Origin: Saccharomycopsis crataegensis
Taxonomy: Eukaryota; Ascomycota; Saccharomycetes; Ascoideales; Saccharomycopsidaceae
Length of the DNA stretch: 64,000 nt
NCBI RefSeq assembly: GCF_037102585.1
Contig: NW_027043819.1
Coordinates: forward strand, 1,116,001 to 1,180,000
Direction of reading: 5' to 3'
Every line of letters begins with the position of its first letter. Positions within the stretch are counted from its first letter, which is position 1. Below the pieces are notes generated by a model that saw only the letters and a program-made list of their open reading frames with translations, was not told the DNA's origin and did not search any database. A program made the position numbers and the translations under genes. Positions 10,388 through 21,022 of the stretch are shown piece by piece.

Positions 10388-11029
10388 ATGCAATTGAATA
10401 TTGGTTCTGGGATATTATTTCTTCTCACATTGGGCTTTGTTAGTAGTACAGCATTGACGGTGCTGTTGCAGCCCCACGAGACTTTGTGTTACTACGTGTT
10501 GACAGTTGCCAAAGACAGCAGCATTGGATTCTACTTTGCTGTCCAGTCTGGGGGCAGTTTTGACATTGATTTCAAGGTCAAGGACCCAGAAGATAAGGTT
10601 TTGATCTCTGGGGAAAAGGAGCGTCAGGGAGATTGGACTCTCAAGGCGGAAACCCCGGGAGAATATGAATTTTGCTTTGCCAATGGGATGTCAACTTGGG
10701 CTGATAAGGTGGTGGATTTTGAAATCCGAGTAGATGACGATTTCCGGGCGGAATTGCCAGAAGTCAAGAAAGTTTCCACTGGGGAGAAAGAGCCGGTTGA
10801 TGGCATGGTCTTCTCGGTGTCAAGTATTGAAGATAAATTGAATAATATGTTGAGAACATTGCAATATTACAAGACTAGAAATAGCAGAAACCAGCATACA
10901 GTCAAGTCAACTGAGGAAAGAATTCTTTGGTTCAGCTTACTAGAAATTCTCCTAATGTGTGGGTTGGCTCTTTTCCAGATTTCTGTGGTTCATTTCTTCT
11001 TCAAAGGTTCCAGAAAGCAAATGGTTTGA
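10388..11029 (+). CDS. p24 family cargo receptor, gamma type (Erp2/Erp4-like)
   Basis: A 213-residue type I membrane protein of the p24/TMED family, which cycles between ER and Golgi in COPII/COPI vesicles and helps sort cargo such as GPI-anchored proteins. Seen: signal peptide at about 1-22; GOLD domain with the two conserved cysteines C34 (LCYY) and C96 (FCFANG), which should form the family disulphide; a coiled-coil-like linker (about 140-175) with the conserved NSRNQHTVKSTEERILW segment; a transmembrane helix at about 180-203; a short cytosolic tail KGSRKQMV. The linker and tail resemble S. cerevisiae Erp2/Erp4 as I recall them. Residue 26 is the only CTG codon; the matching position in Erp2 is serine as recalled, in line with CTG decoding as Ser. 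Confidence 0.88.
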   Translation: MQLNIGSGILFLLTLGFVSSTALTVLLQPHETLCYYVLTVAKDSSIGFYFAVQSGGSFDIDFKVKDPEDKVLISGEKERQGDWTLKAETPGEYEFCFANGMSTWADKVVDFEIRVDDDFRAELPEVKKVSTGEKEPVDGMVFSVSSIEDKLNNMLRTLQYYKTRNSRNQHTVKSTEERILWFSLLEILLMCGLALFQISVVHFFFKGSRKQMV

Positions 11030-11354
11030 TCATTCATACCTTTGATAGTTTAATTCTCTTATTACTCATTCGAAGCTTTTTCTTTCTTTCTCCTTCTTCT
11101 TCTGTTCATTTATCATTTTTGGTTCGTTATAGTATAGGACTCCTTTGTTTGCCGTTTGTTCTTTATATCTTTCTAACATTTCTTTCTTGATGAACATGAT
11201 ATAGGTAACATATAAATTGCATTTCAACATTTTATGTTTTCTTCACTGAATTTCCAACAAAATATATTACATTTAATTTATCTCAATTAAAAAAAAAATG
11301 TTTATTAATAATAGACTTTAGAAAACGTGAGTCCAGTATCCAGATAATTGTCCC
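11030..11354. other. Convergent intergenic region between p24 gene and FRA1
   Basis: This stretch holds no gene. It is T-rich on the plus strand just after the p24 stop and AT-rich towards the FRA1 stop, suitable for 3'-end formation of both transcripts. Confidence 0.6.
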
Positions 11355-13526
11355 TTATAATGGTTGACATTGTCTCTTCAACCAGTTTAATGTGACACAA
11401 TCATTCTTCAATTGGCTATTGAACTCCCTCCAAATAGAATCATGATATGAATTAATATGTTCAATCTCTTCTTGTAACAACAAGCTAGTATCAATCAATT
11501 CACGACAATAAGGAACCCTAGTCATGTTGACACATTTCAAAAATTGGTCAAACTTCTCATCCCTTGTCACGTAAACCACATTCTCGATTCTAATACCGTA
11601 TTCGCCAGTCTTGTAATACCCAGGTTCGTTAGAGATCACATTACCTGCTTGCAATGGATATTTCGCATAGTGAGGTCTGAACCCAATCCCTATTGGTCCT
11701 TCATGAACGTTAAGGAACGCCCCCACCCCGTGAGAAGTACCATGTTTATAGTCAAGGCCCTTCCTCCACAAAAATTGTCGGGCAATAGAGTCAATCATGT
11801 ATCCGTTGGTACCTTCTGGGAATTTCAAGTTCTCTATCGCGATATTCCCCTTGAGGACTAAGGTATAGTTCTGTTTTTCTTCTTCTGATGCCTGGGTGAA
11901 ATGGTAGGTACGGGTGATATCAGTAGTACCTTCGAGATACTGCGCACCAGAATCATTGAGATAAATCTTACTTGGGTCAATGACAGAAGATCCTTCGACT
12001 GGCGGAGCATAGTGGATGATTGCCGCGTTACTTCCAGTAGAAGAAATGGTCTCGAATGACAAATCAACGTAATTTGGCTGTTCTTTACGGAACTCCTCTT
12101 GTCGACATGCCACGTCATGTTCATTTATAAGTTCTTCTTTGTTCACAAGTTGGTCTTCGAGCCAGGCAAAGAATTTAATACATGCAATACCGTCCTTTGA
12201 ATGAGCCACTTTAAAGTTGCTAAGTTCGGTGCTATTCTTGACCGCCTTAAGGAGTTCAATTGGCGAGTCAATAAGCTTGAACTTAGATTTCAATTGTTGA
12301 CAAACTGCCCAGCTACAAGAATTTGGAACCAAAAATTCTTGGATATCACCGGAAATTGAGACTAATTCATCATAAAAGCTGGAGTATGGTTTCACCTCAA
12401 TCCCATTGGTGGCCAAATACTCGGCAATATCGGCATTGTTGTCATCCAAGCGTTCTTGCAAATCACAAAAGAGAATATTCCTATCATTAGTCAAGATAAA
12501 GAAACTGTAAAAAATTGGGTTATATTGAATATCAGACCCTCTCAAATTCAATAACCACGCAATTTGATCCAAAGAGGTGACGACAAAATTAGTATGCGAG
12601 TATTTGGTTTTCAACAGGTTTCTGAGCTTGCAAATTTTCGAGCTCACTGAATCACCAGTAAAGTTCTCGGTGAGCTTCATTAATTTGGATGCCGGTCTAG
12701 TTGGAGGAATTTCAAATTGGCTCCAGATGGCATCGATCAAATCTCTCTTGACAGGGATGATGTCGATCGATGGTGGATTCTTCTCTAGCTTCTTTTCGGT
12801 GATGGTTTTATAAACTTGGTCTTTTAACTGTTTGGACAACTCAGAGTATTGGGTGTAATTAAACAATTTACTGTTGATGCCAATCTTGATGTCCAACCCA
12901 CTATCTAAACTCATCTGAATGGCATTTAATATAGCCCATTCTTGCCAAGTCGGTTGATCCTTGACCCCTTGTTTCAATAATTTCCAGTTAAAATCCAATT
13001 CATTTTCTGCTTGAATGAAATATCTTCCGTCGGTACTCAAAGCACTTAAACCATCGGGAACGTCATTCATCGACATTGGATCTCTGGTAATCACAGCAAT
13101 CCCTGCGGAACCAGAAAACCCAGAAATGAAGCTTCTTCTTTGATCTTTTGGCGACACGTACTCTGATTGATGCTCGTCTTCCGAAGGCACAATGTACACG
13201 GCAATATCCTCGCTCTTCATTTCATGTCTCAAGGCTTCCAATCTTTTGCTGGTGTTTATTTCTTTGGCAGTCTTGCAAAGCTCATCGTCTTCGCCTATCA
13301 AGCTTGCACGAGTGCTACTACGAGTTAAGCTGCCAGAAGTCGAACTTCTTTTCAAATTCATTCGTTTAGCAATGATACTAGCTCGTCTGTTTTGACGTGA
13401 GAGCAACCCTGGGGAGCAGACACAATTTGAACAGTTACGTGATAGTCTTGGACGAGCAGTAGAGTTCTCATGTCTTGAGGAGACTAAAGATAGTCTTGAA
13501 GTTTGTTGAACTAGTCTCTGACTCAT
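11355..13526 (-). CDS. FRA1: Fra1-like aminopeptidase P (iron-regulon repressor)
   Basis: Peptidase family M24B protein matching S. cerevisiae Fra1 (about 749 residues), which works in the cytosol with Fra2 and glutaredoxins Grx3/4 to restrain the Aft1 iron regulon. From the ATG at 13526 it is 723 residues. The Fra1-specific N-terminal patch CSPGLLSRQNRRAS comes first; then creatinase-like N-domain (EDEHQSEYV, FISGFSGSAGIAV, LSTDGRYF, LNLRGSDI) and the pita-bread catalytic domain with metal ligands in NDSGAQYLEGTTDITRT, the histidine in GTSHGVGAFLNVHEG, NEPGYY and GIRIENV. The frame is open for 73 further codons up to an ATG at 13745. I chose 13526 because the Fra1-like sequence begins there; the upstream extension is basic and is discussed as a finding. 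Intron-less. Confidence 0.9.
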   Translation of the reverse strand: MSQRLVQQTSRLSLVSSRHENSTARPRLSRNCSNCVCSPGLLSRQNRRASIIAKRMNLKRSSTSGSLTRSSTRASLIGEDDELCKTAKEINTSKRLEALRHEMKSEDIAVYIVPSEDEHQSEYVSPKDQRRSFISGFSGSAGIAVITRDPMSMNDVPDGLSALSTDGRYFIQAENELDFNWKLLKQGVKDQPTWQEWAILNAIQMSLDSGLDIKIGINSKLFNYTQYSELSKQLKDQVYKTITEKKLEKNPPSIDIIPVKRDLIDAIWSQFEIPPTRPASKLMKLTENFTGDSVSSKICKLRNLLKTKYSHTNFVVTSLDQIAWLLNLRGSDIQYNPIFYSFFILTNDRNILFCDLQERLDDNNADIAEYLATNGIEVKPYSSFYDELVSISGDIQEFLVPNSCSWAVCQQLKSKFKLIDSPIELLKAVKNSTELSNFKVAHSKDGIACIKFFAWLEDQLVNKEELINEHDVACRQEEFRKEQPNYVDLSFETISSTGSNAAIIHYAPPVEGSSVIDPSKIYLNDSGAQYLEGTTDITRTYHFTQASEEEKQNYTLVLKGNIAIENLKFPEGTNGYMIDSIARQFLWRKGLDYKHGTSHGVGAFLNVHEGPIGIGFRPHYAKYPLQAGNVISNEPGYYKTGEYGIRIENVVYVTRDEKFDQFLKCVNMTRVPYCRELIDTSLLLQEEIEHINSYHDSIWREFNSQLKNDCVTLNWLKRQCQPL

Positions 13527-14254
13527 GTTGTTGCTATTTTGTTGTTCTGGTCTCAGAATACATAGGTTTGTAGGTATCTTTCCATGGTTATTTTTTTCTT
13601 TTAATTTCTTTTTCCCAAAAAATTTGTGCGCGTGATCCTGGCATTGCTGCATTACATCATACCATAGACGCTTTATTGTGCATATGAGAATATTTATGGT
13701 CCTGTATAGGACCCGACGTCGACAACGCTGACATCTCTTTCTCATTTTAAGGTTAAAATACTTTAATGGACTATGGGAAGAAAATAGGAGAGATAGGCCT
13801 CGACTTACGCGATAACTGGTTGTTAATTATGCGAGGGTAACCTTCTGCTCTGGCTAAGGAAAATAAAGGAAGATAAACGGTGCTTATACAGCTGAAAGAA
13901 TAGATAACTTGTTGAAATGTAGCTTTAAGTAAAGTGCAAGATCCAATAGTTTGATTTTGTCTTTTACTTATGTCGGAGTGCACCCCTGTGGTGGTTCCTT
14001 GTTGACAAATGATGCTTGACAATTACTAACTAACTCTGTACATCGCTCCAATACAATGCCAGTGGGTCGCAACCACTGAGCAATGTATACGGATATTCTA
14101 GATATAAAACGGCATTCATTTGTCATGAGAGGAAGAATTAATTACTTAAAGGATAGAGGAAGAATCACTCGATCTTATCTGAAAACTATCTACTAGAAGT
14201 AAACTAACAAATGAATAAACCAATCACCGACCCAAACTAATAACCAACTTTGTA
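13527..14254. other. Intergenic region upstream of FRA1
   Basis: Apart from the possible N-terminal extension of FRA1 (13527-13745), no gene is supported. An 83-codon minus-strand frame at 13771-14022 has no recognisable motif. A TATA-like GATATAAAAC at about 14100-14109 stands some 150 bp upstream of the small ORF at 14255 and could be its promoter. Confidence 0.4.
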
Positions 14255-14452
14255 ATGGATACTTCATCTAATCCTTCCGCTTCAGCATCTAACAATGTTC
14301 AACTGCCGGATAGTCCTGGTACAGCCAGTACATCCCGACAACTTACCTTGAGGGTACTTTATGTGATTTTGTGTACTACAGAGGAACGATGTTTTTACGA
14401 CGAAAAAGAGGCAGGACACTTATGTACAATAATTGCCGCCTCTTCTGGTTAA
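14255..14452 (+). CDS. Small ORF, unrecognised
   Basis: A 65-codon frame starting MDTSSNPSASASNNVQ, rich in Ser/Asn at the N-terminus, with a TATA-like sequence about 150 bp upstream. The start resembles the low-complexity N-termini of Ty1/copia Gag proteins, so it may be a remnant of an old element, but no Gag domain follows and I cannot assign it. It overlaps the next frame by 20 bases. It may not be a gene. Confidence 0.2.
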   Translation: MDTSSNPSASASNNVQLPDSPGTASTSRQLTLRVLYVILCTTEERCFYDEKEAGHLCTIIAASSG

Positions 14453-14819
14453 AGTGCCCTCTGCTGTCGCAAGTTCAAGATCTTACAATAAATGGGTCTG
14501 TAGGTCTTATACTAGGAAACAGATCATTAGATCTCTACTAATAAATATTATAGTCGTTGCTATCAAGATTATATTTACAGCCATTATTGGTTTAAGGTTG
14601 CTAGGTGTCGTGCTGTTTGTCCTTACTACTGTCCTCACTGCTGTCCTTATATTTCACATAATTATCTCCTATTCACATATGGACGCCGATATATCTATGG
14701 TGAGAGAGGAAAGTTGTTATTGTAGACTTCGCGCGAGTATGGCTTATAGTAATCCATCCGGTCTGTGGTGGCGGCGGATACAGTCTAAGAATATCAGATT
14801 TAAGATAATTCTGCATTAA
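14433..14819 (+). CDS. Putative membrane-protein ORF, unrecognised
   Basis: A 128-codon frame with two or three strongly hydrophobic segments between about residues 33 and 80, and no recognised motif. Its first 18 codons coincide with a short repeat that has a second copy at 60986-61037, which suggests that the start may lie in mobile-element debris and not in a real gene. Codon use does not help at this length. Confidence 0.2.
   Translation: MPPLLVKVPSAVASSRSYNKWVCRSYTRKQIIRSLLINIIVVAIKIIFTAIIGLRLLGVVLFVLTTVLTAVLIFHIIISYSHMDADISMVREESCYCRLRASMAYSNPSGLWWRRIQSKNIRFKIILH
14437..14490 (+). repeat. About 53 bp dispersed repeat, copy 1
   Basis: Shares about 85% identity by eye with 60986-61037, including the runs CTGTCGCAAGTT and AAGATCTTACAATA. 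The partner copy ends at the TA where a mariner-type transposon inserted. The nature of the repeat is unknown. Confidence 0.7.
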
Positions 14820-15155
14820 TACAAACAATAACTTAATAACTTAATAACGTTAACAACGTAGTAAAATACAATAATTGAATAATGTGCTATCTCTCTAAAA
14901 TTAGTAGTGAGAAAATAAAACACTCTAGGGTGTTAGTAGCAAAAACTGTAAAAGTACGTCAAGTAAAAAGTTTATGTATATGCTGACATTCTCACTGAAC
15001 TATACTGTATAAGAAAATTTGCATTTTTCCCATGGGTGTCACCAAAAAAAATTAATACCAATATTTGTGATCAGTATACCAGTAAAAAGGATTAGGCAAT
15101 ACAACAACGAACTCTTCTGTAAGAACATGACGTACTGATAAAGAGCTGTGTAAAA
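14820..15155. other. AT-rich stretch downstream of tRNA-Arg
   Basis: No ORF or RNA gene is seen. Directly beside the tRNA, at 15152-15155, four A on plus (UUUU in the transcript) form the expected Pol III terminator. Confidence 0.5.
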
Positions 15156-15229
15156 CACCGAACCTGGGACTCGAACCCAGAATCTCCTGATTAGAAGTCA
15201 GACGCCCTAACCAATTAGGCTAGCCCGGC
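15156..15229 (-). tRNA. tRNA-Arg (anticodon UCU)
   Basis: A complete cloverleaf without intron, 74 nt. The acceptor stem is GCCGGGC with GTTCGGT, with G-U pairs. The D-arm region is TAATTGGTTA. The anticodon loop CTTCTAA gives UCU and is flanked by TCTGA/TCAGG. The T arm is CTGGG TTCGAGT CCCAG, and the discriminator is G. CCA is not encoded. A T4 terminator follows. It decodes AGA, the main Arg codon of yeasts. An LTR terminus lies 11 bp upstream of its 5' end. Confidence 0.95.
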
Positions 15230-15240
15230 TATTGTGTTTT

Positions 15241-15274
15241 TGTTAAATTACGATGCGACTATACTAGATGTAGT
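15241..15274 (-). mobile_element. Fragment of a Ty3/gypsy-type LTR beside tRNA-Arg
   Basis: About 34 bp that match the reverse complement of the terminal part of the LTR seen whole at 32151-32354. Its outer end (TGTTA...) lies 11 bp upstream of the tRNA 5' end. The rest of the LTR is replaced by the LINE that begins at about 15275. A fossil. Confidence 0.75.
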
Positions 15275-17435
15275 TAGTAAGGAATTATTGAAAAAATTAT
15301 CGGCCCAAATCAAGTTGGTTTCATACCTGAAAGATCCTCCTTCTCTAATATAACAATTTTCGGTGACTTGCTTTCCAGTTTAATATCCCCACAAGACAAG
15401 CCACATGTCAATCATTCTACTAACCACCGAATCATGCTTGCTGACTTCGAAAAGGCTTTTGACCAGATTTCCCATCTATACCTTAAAATATTACTTCGAA
15501 AACTCAATTTTGGAAAAATGACGGAAACTATTCACGCTATCCTTACCAAAGCCCTCGGAACCATTTGCCTAAATAACATTACAGGCCCTTCTTTCCCATT
15601 AAGAAACGGAACCCTTCAGGGCAACCCACTTTCACCAACAATTTTCGCGTTAGCCCTTGAACCTTTTCTAAGAGCCATCCAAAGATTAAATAAAGGATTC
15701 AGTTACAACCATAAGATCCAACCAAACATCATCCCCAGAGTCAAATACCTTGCCTATGCAGATGATGTTACCTTATTCTTGAGAGATCATAATGACTTCA
15801 AAAACACTATGAAGATAATTCAGGCGTTCGAACAAGTCAGTGGTTCTAAATTAAACAAAAGCAAATCCAGATTAATTGTTCCATGCGATCAAATACCATT
15901 CCAGTCCGACTTCCAAATAGATATTGCTGACAATAATTATGAAATCCAATATCTAGGCGTTAAAATTGGGAACTCGTGTCAAACCTGGCCTAATACTCTC
16001 CAAAAAGACATCAGCACCAAATATTACATGACCAACATGAGTTCACTACCAATATCAAGTCAAATAGTCGGATATAACACATATATCTTGTCTAAGCTAT
16101 ATTACCACGAGATTCATGCACCTATGCTTCCAGACCAAATAGATTTGCTAGAACAATCCATCAAAAACCAGGTGAACAAAAAACTGAAAATCTCTATGGA
16201 CACTTTAAAAACAAGCCCATTGAAAGGAGGATATGGCATGGTGGATATCAAAAGCCAATTGAGCTACCGCAAGGCAAAAATCTTTCAACAACTCTTTCTC
16301 CAATCTTTAAACCCATATTGCCAGTTACTCCGATTCAAGCTCCAACTAGCAATAAACATGATCATCAAACAAAATCTATCCGAGGAAGAGCAGTCGATAC
16401 AAGGATATATAAAAACCCAATACTGGTGGCGGTTAATATTGGGTGACCAGATCAATATCAAGAATAAGAGAGACAGCAGGTCCATACTCAACCAGGTTAT
16501 AAATCTTCCAATGTTCACCACAGCGGAAAAATGTGCTTTTGTGGCTTGGTATAAATTATTGTCCAAACCAATATCTCAACAACAAACATTGAACCCAATG
16601 AATATCAAACACTCAGACCTTGCCAAGTCCATTCAAGACGGTATACCAACTATCTATCAAATGGAGATCCCAAAACTGGTCATGGAGTTTGAACACAAAC
16701 AGGGAAGCAAGAAAAAAAGAGCCAGAATTGATAAACATAAATTATCCACCACTTTAACCAATATCCAAGAAGTCACCCAAACGAAACAAAACTCTTTCTG
16801 GAAGAGACTCCACAAATACCAACATAATAGCCCTGGTTACTTTGAAAACATACACATATTCCACTTAGGTGCTGAACAATTTTTTTACCAACATAGAAAA
16901 TGTCACTATTGCGGGCTCGAAACCGTCTCTCAAGACCAACAACATGAATCACCAGAACTCCAAGTCAAGATCAAAATGACCCATTTCCTAATTCAATGCC
17001 CATTATCAACCGAGTTATGGTCAAGATTGAAAATCCCAATTCCATTAGCATGGAATAACTTAATCGCTCCCAATCATTCAGAATCAACAATCAAAAAGAT
17101 CGACCGCTATCTATGCTATCAACGCAAACTCTCACGCCTAAGATATCATAACCAAATTGATTGGAACACATCAATTAACAACTTGATTTATATCATTACT
17201 ACTGGGAGCTGAATAGTCGATCAAAACAAAAAAAGAAAAAAAAAAAAAATAACAAAAACAATAACAAAAAAAACATTTTATTTAAATACTAATAATTATC
17301 ACTAAAGGGTTTTTCACCATATGATATGGTTTTCCCTAACATATATAATGAGCATTAGCTTATAAGATTTTACATAGATATATATAATTATATATTTATT
17401 AATAAATCGAACTTTGAAGGAAAAAAAAAAAAAAA
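15275..17435 (+). mobile_element. LINE A: 5'-truncated Zorro-like LINE, family 1
   Basis: Non-LTR retrotransposon fragment starting inside the RT domain of ORF2 and keeping the complete 3' UTR (17213-17420) with a 15-base poly(A) tail at 17421-17435. The 3' UTR and protein are nearly identical to the full-length copy at 36897-43262, so insertion was recent. About a dozen filler bases separate the LTR fragment from the first recognisable LINE sequence. 5' truncation is the usual outcome of incomplete target-primed reverse transcription. Confidence 0.93.
15287..17212 (+). pseudogene. LINE A ORF2, C-terminal two thirds of RT onward
   Basis: An open frame of about 640 codons lacking the endonuclease and the first RT motifs. 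It starts at the motif read as IGPNQVGFIPERSSFSN and contains the RT motifs ADFEKAFDQIS, GTLQGNPLSP and YADD, then the C-terminal region with a Cys/His cluster (CHYCG ... H ... C) near the end. It differs from the full-length copy by only a few residues. Without a start, endonuclease or ORF1 it cannot be an autonomous element. Confidence 0.9.
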
Positions 17436-17438
17436 TTT

Positions 17439-18797
17439 GATCTATCAAACAGAATACCAGAGGCCATAGTTACCAAGGAGATTTGATACCTGAAGCATAT
17501 AGCAGTCAACATTATCTTGCTTTTGCTGATGATATCACAGTTTTCCTCAAAGATAAAAGAGATTATTCCAAAACAATGAAATGTATTAGACTATTTGAAA
17601 AATTCAGTGCCAGCAAACTCAATGAAAAGAAATCCCAACTAATCATACCAACTGATACTTATCCATTTTTGACACCATTCCCATTTGAGATTGCTGATGA
17701 AAACTTTCAATTGACATATTTGGGGATAACTATTGGGCCATCAGTGACATTTTGGCCGGAAACATTGCAGCGTGACCTCTATATCAAGTACAAGTTATCA
17801 AACATGACCAGCTTGCTGATTCAATCAAAAATAGAAGCATTCAACACATATATTGCATCCAAGTTCTATTACAAAGAACTACACCAACCTTTGTTACCCA
17901 ATCAGTTGAATCAAATTGACACATCGATTAAGTTATTGGTCAAGCAAGATACACCTATTTCTTTGGATACACTCAAGACACACAACAACAAAGGCGGTTT
18001 CTCAATGATTGATTTAAAGTCTCAACTCCAACACCGAAGAGCCAAAATTTTCCAGGATTTGTTTTTGGATAGTCACACTAAATATAACCAGATATTACGT
18101 TTCAAAATTCAATCAAGTATCAACAACATCATTCAAAAAACATCACCAACAAAATCACCAAAGGATGATTATATCAAAACTCATTATTGGTGGGTGGTAT
18201 TACTTGAACTAGCGGATGACATTGAGAATACCAATGATTCAATTTCCTTAGAAGTTATGAATAGCAGCACATTCTCAGATGCTGAAAGGACAGCGTACTG
18301 GGATTTCAGAAAAGTTCTTGGTATAAAGAAACGTACAATCAGGTTGAAGCCAATGAAGATTGGAATTGAAGATTTGAAAAATTCAATTGAAAAAGGGATT
18401 CCTGAAAAATATCAACAACACATTCCAATTAGAATTAAGGATTTTGACCATACTAAAGGAAGTAAAAAACAACGGGAAAAACAAGATGCCAACAAGATGT
18501 CAAAAACACTCATGGATATTACTGGGGTGAATCAGAAACAAGTTGATAACTTTTGGCATAACCTCAAAAAATTCAACCAACATTTCCCGGGGAAATATCA
18601 AAATATTCACATCTTTCATTTGGGCATTGAAAATCACAATTACGTAAATAATCATTGTGACTATTGCAGCAAAAAATTAACCAGATATGATGAACCCCAA
18701 TATGCCCCAAAGGAAATCCAATTTGAAATCATGAAGCACCATCTTATTGAATGTCCATTGGCCCAGAAACTTTGGAAAAAAATTGACTTGAATATCC
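17439..18797 (+). mobile_element. LINE B: fragment of Zorro-like LINE, family 2
   Basis: Begins 3 bases after the poly(A) tail of LINE A, inside ORF2 just before the FADD motif, and runs to about residue 1090 of ORF2, where a copia-type LTR starts at 18798. The frame is open throughout. The sequence is close to the whole copy at 54416-60725. The natural 3' end is missing from the window. The placement after the poly(A) of LINE A suggests insertion into that tail. Confidence 0.9.
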
Positions 18798-21022
18798 TGT
18801 TGAGTTGGCAATCCAAAGTTATGTGGTTAGTCATTGTTCATGGAACCTTCTAGAACTCAGGGAACCTTCTAGAACTTATGGAACCTTCTAGAACTTATGG
18901 AACCTTCTAGAATTCCATGGAACATTCTAGAACCCATTGAGATTAATATAAATATGAGCCATGCCCCCCATAGTCTGAGTTTGTCCTTTATATAATTTAG
19001 TTAGTCAAGAAGAATAAGAATAATAACAAGGATAGTTTGATAGTATTTGTTATTGGTAATGACTACTGTAACTAGGGTTACAAAACTTCAACAGGTTATG
19101 AGTTCAAGTGCTCTTACTTCGTTTGCTGCTGATGAAAAGTTGAAAGGTTCATCAAACTTCTATGATTGGTTCACATTGATCAGTGTCAAGATGAAGATGA
19201 AAGGTCTTGGGTTATATGCTTATTTGATCAATGGAGAGACCGGAACTGACGGTCTGGAAGACTCAAACGAAGTTGCTCAATTGGTTGCTACTATGGATGA
19301 AATTATCTCTACGGTTGTCTTTAACAGTATCACTGGTGCTGCTTTGACTAAGGCCTCGGAATTCGATGGTACCGGCAGAAACTTGTTTATGTTTCTCAAG
19401 GAGGCCTATGGTACTTTGACTGTTACCAATGCTGTGGGTATTATTTGTGATTTAATGGACAACAAATGGTTGAAAACTAAAGAAGGAAAAGTGGAACACT
19501 TTATTGATGCTTTTAATGATTTCAAGAACACTGTTGGTAAATTGGACGGAAGCACTGTGCTTTGTGCATTGTTCTTGGGTTTGGGCCAGAAGGCTGGTTT
19601 CGGTAATAGCCTCTCTAGAGAAGTCATGACAGCCTACGAGTCCAGAAATGGCAGAACTATTGGTAATGTTGACCTCGGTCTTGTTCAGGATTTAACAAGA
19701 GAGATCATTGGAGATAAAAGTATTGCGTCTACTAGTATTGAGAGTCCGGAACCGGTTTTCGCCACCAAGAAGCAATACAAGTGCTTCAATTGTGGGAAGC
19801 CTGGACATTTCAGAAGATATTGCAAGGCTCCTAAGAGAGAGAAATTAATTGGCGATGGTAGGAATCCGTCACCATCGTGGTATGCATTTATGGGAATGCA
19901 TGGTAACAACTCCAGGGTGTATTTTGATTCAGGTGCCTCGCAACATATCTTAAACAATAAGAGCTTGTTCAAGACGATCAGACCGTTTGGAGGAGAGATC
20001 TCCGGGATTGATGGCGGTGGTGTTGCTGTTGCAGGTATTGGGTCTGCGGAGTTCAAATTACGTGATAATACCAATATTGAAATCAAAGATGCTTATTATG
20101 TTCCAGACTCAAAAGCCAACTTGATTTCAGTTTCCAAGGCTACTCTGAATGGTGCGAAATTATTGTTTGAAGGAAACAAAGTGAAAATGTATCCGGAAAT
20201 GAAGGTTATTGGTACCAAGGATCCTCTGATGAATGGGCTTTACAGATTATCTACCGAAACTAATGGTGTTGCGTTTAAGAGTACCGACAAGGGTAGCCTC
20301 TGGCATGAGCGGCTAGGCCACCCTAGTGCAAACATCATGCAGAAGTTTAATAATATTTTCAAGTTGGTAAAAGGGAAAATTAGTGGAACTAACAGCACCA
20401 TTATTTGTGACTGTTGCTTGTCCACTAAAGGCGTTGTGAGAAAGCCAAAGAATGGTCAAGGTTCCAAACCAAAGAGACCTTTACAATTATTGCATATGGA
20501 CGTTTGTGGTCCATTTAGTTATGGCTCTGTTGATTCGGCAAAGTATTTTCTCACCATAGTTGATGGTTATTCTAGGTGGGTAGAGGTTAGATGCCTTACC
20601 CATAAGTCAGAATGTACCTCTCAGATTATTGATTTCATCAACTATGCTGAAACGATGTTCAAATCACAAGGAAAAGAGTTCAAAGTTGGTACCATAAGAA
20701 CCGATAATGGTGGCGAGTTTGTAACTATTGAGCTTCATGAGTATTTAAGAGGCAAAGGGATTGCCCACGAGTTGACCGTCCCACACCATAGTTATCAGAA
20801 TGGTACTGCGGAGCGGATGAATAGAACGCTCCAGGATAAAACGAGATCGTTGCTTATTGGGGCTTCGATGCCTGCCCAATTCTGGTCCGAAGGCGTTCGT
20901 ACTGCTGCTTACTTGATCAATAGAACACCTTCGAGAATAATTGGTTTTCGGACACCATATTGTCGGTGGTTTGGTTACAATCCAGGATTGGATCATCTTA
21001 GAGTTTTTGGTTGCCTTGGATA
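18798..21022 (+). mobile_element. Copia-type LTR retrotransposon, broken (5' part)
   Basis: Ty1/copia-type (Pseudoviridae, Ty5/Tca5-like) fossil. The 5' LTR is 18798-19093 (TGTTGAG...CAACA), followed directly by GGTTATGAG, a primer-binding site matching the anticodon loop of initiator tRNA-Met. The gag-pol frame begins inside the LTR at about 19059 and shows the Gag region, a CCHC knuckle, the protease DSGAS site and part of integrase. It ends where a mariner-type transposon inserted at 21023. It lies in LINE B sequence. Its LTR differs clearly from that of the whole copy at 27080-32016 in the U3/R region, so it belongs to an older or separate subfamily. Broken; RT and RNase H are missing. 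Confidence 0.9.
18842..18934 (+). promoter_or_regulatory. Heat-shock element array in copia-type LTR
   Basis: Five tandem copies, spaced 19-20 bp, of GGAACCTTCTAGAA or the variant GGAACATTCTAGAA. Each contains GAAnnTTCnnGAA, the perfect three-unit binding site of heat-shock factor Hsf1. The array stands upstream of a TATA-like TTAATATAAATA. Confidence 0.8.

Noticed and set aside
13771-14022. An 83-codon minus-strand frame upstream of FRA1
   Set aside because: No recognisable motif, short, and placed in the likely FRA1 promoter; not enough to call a gene.
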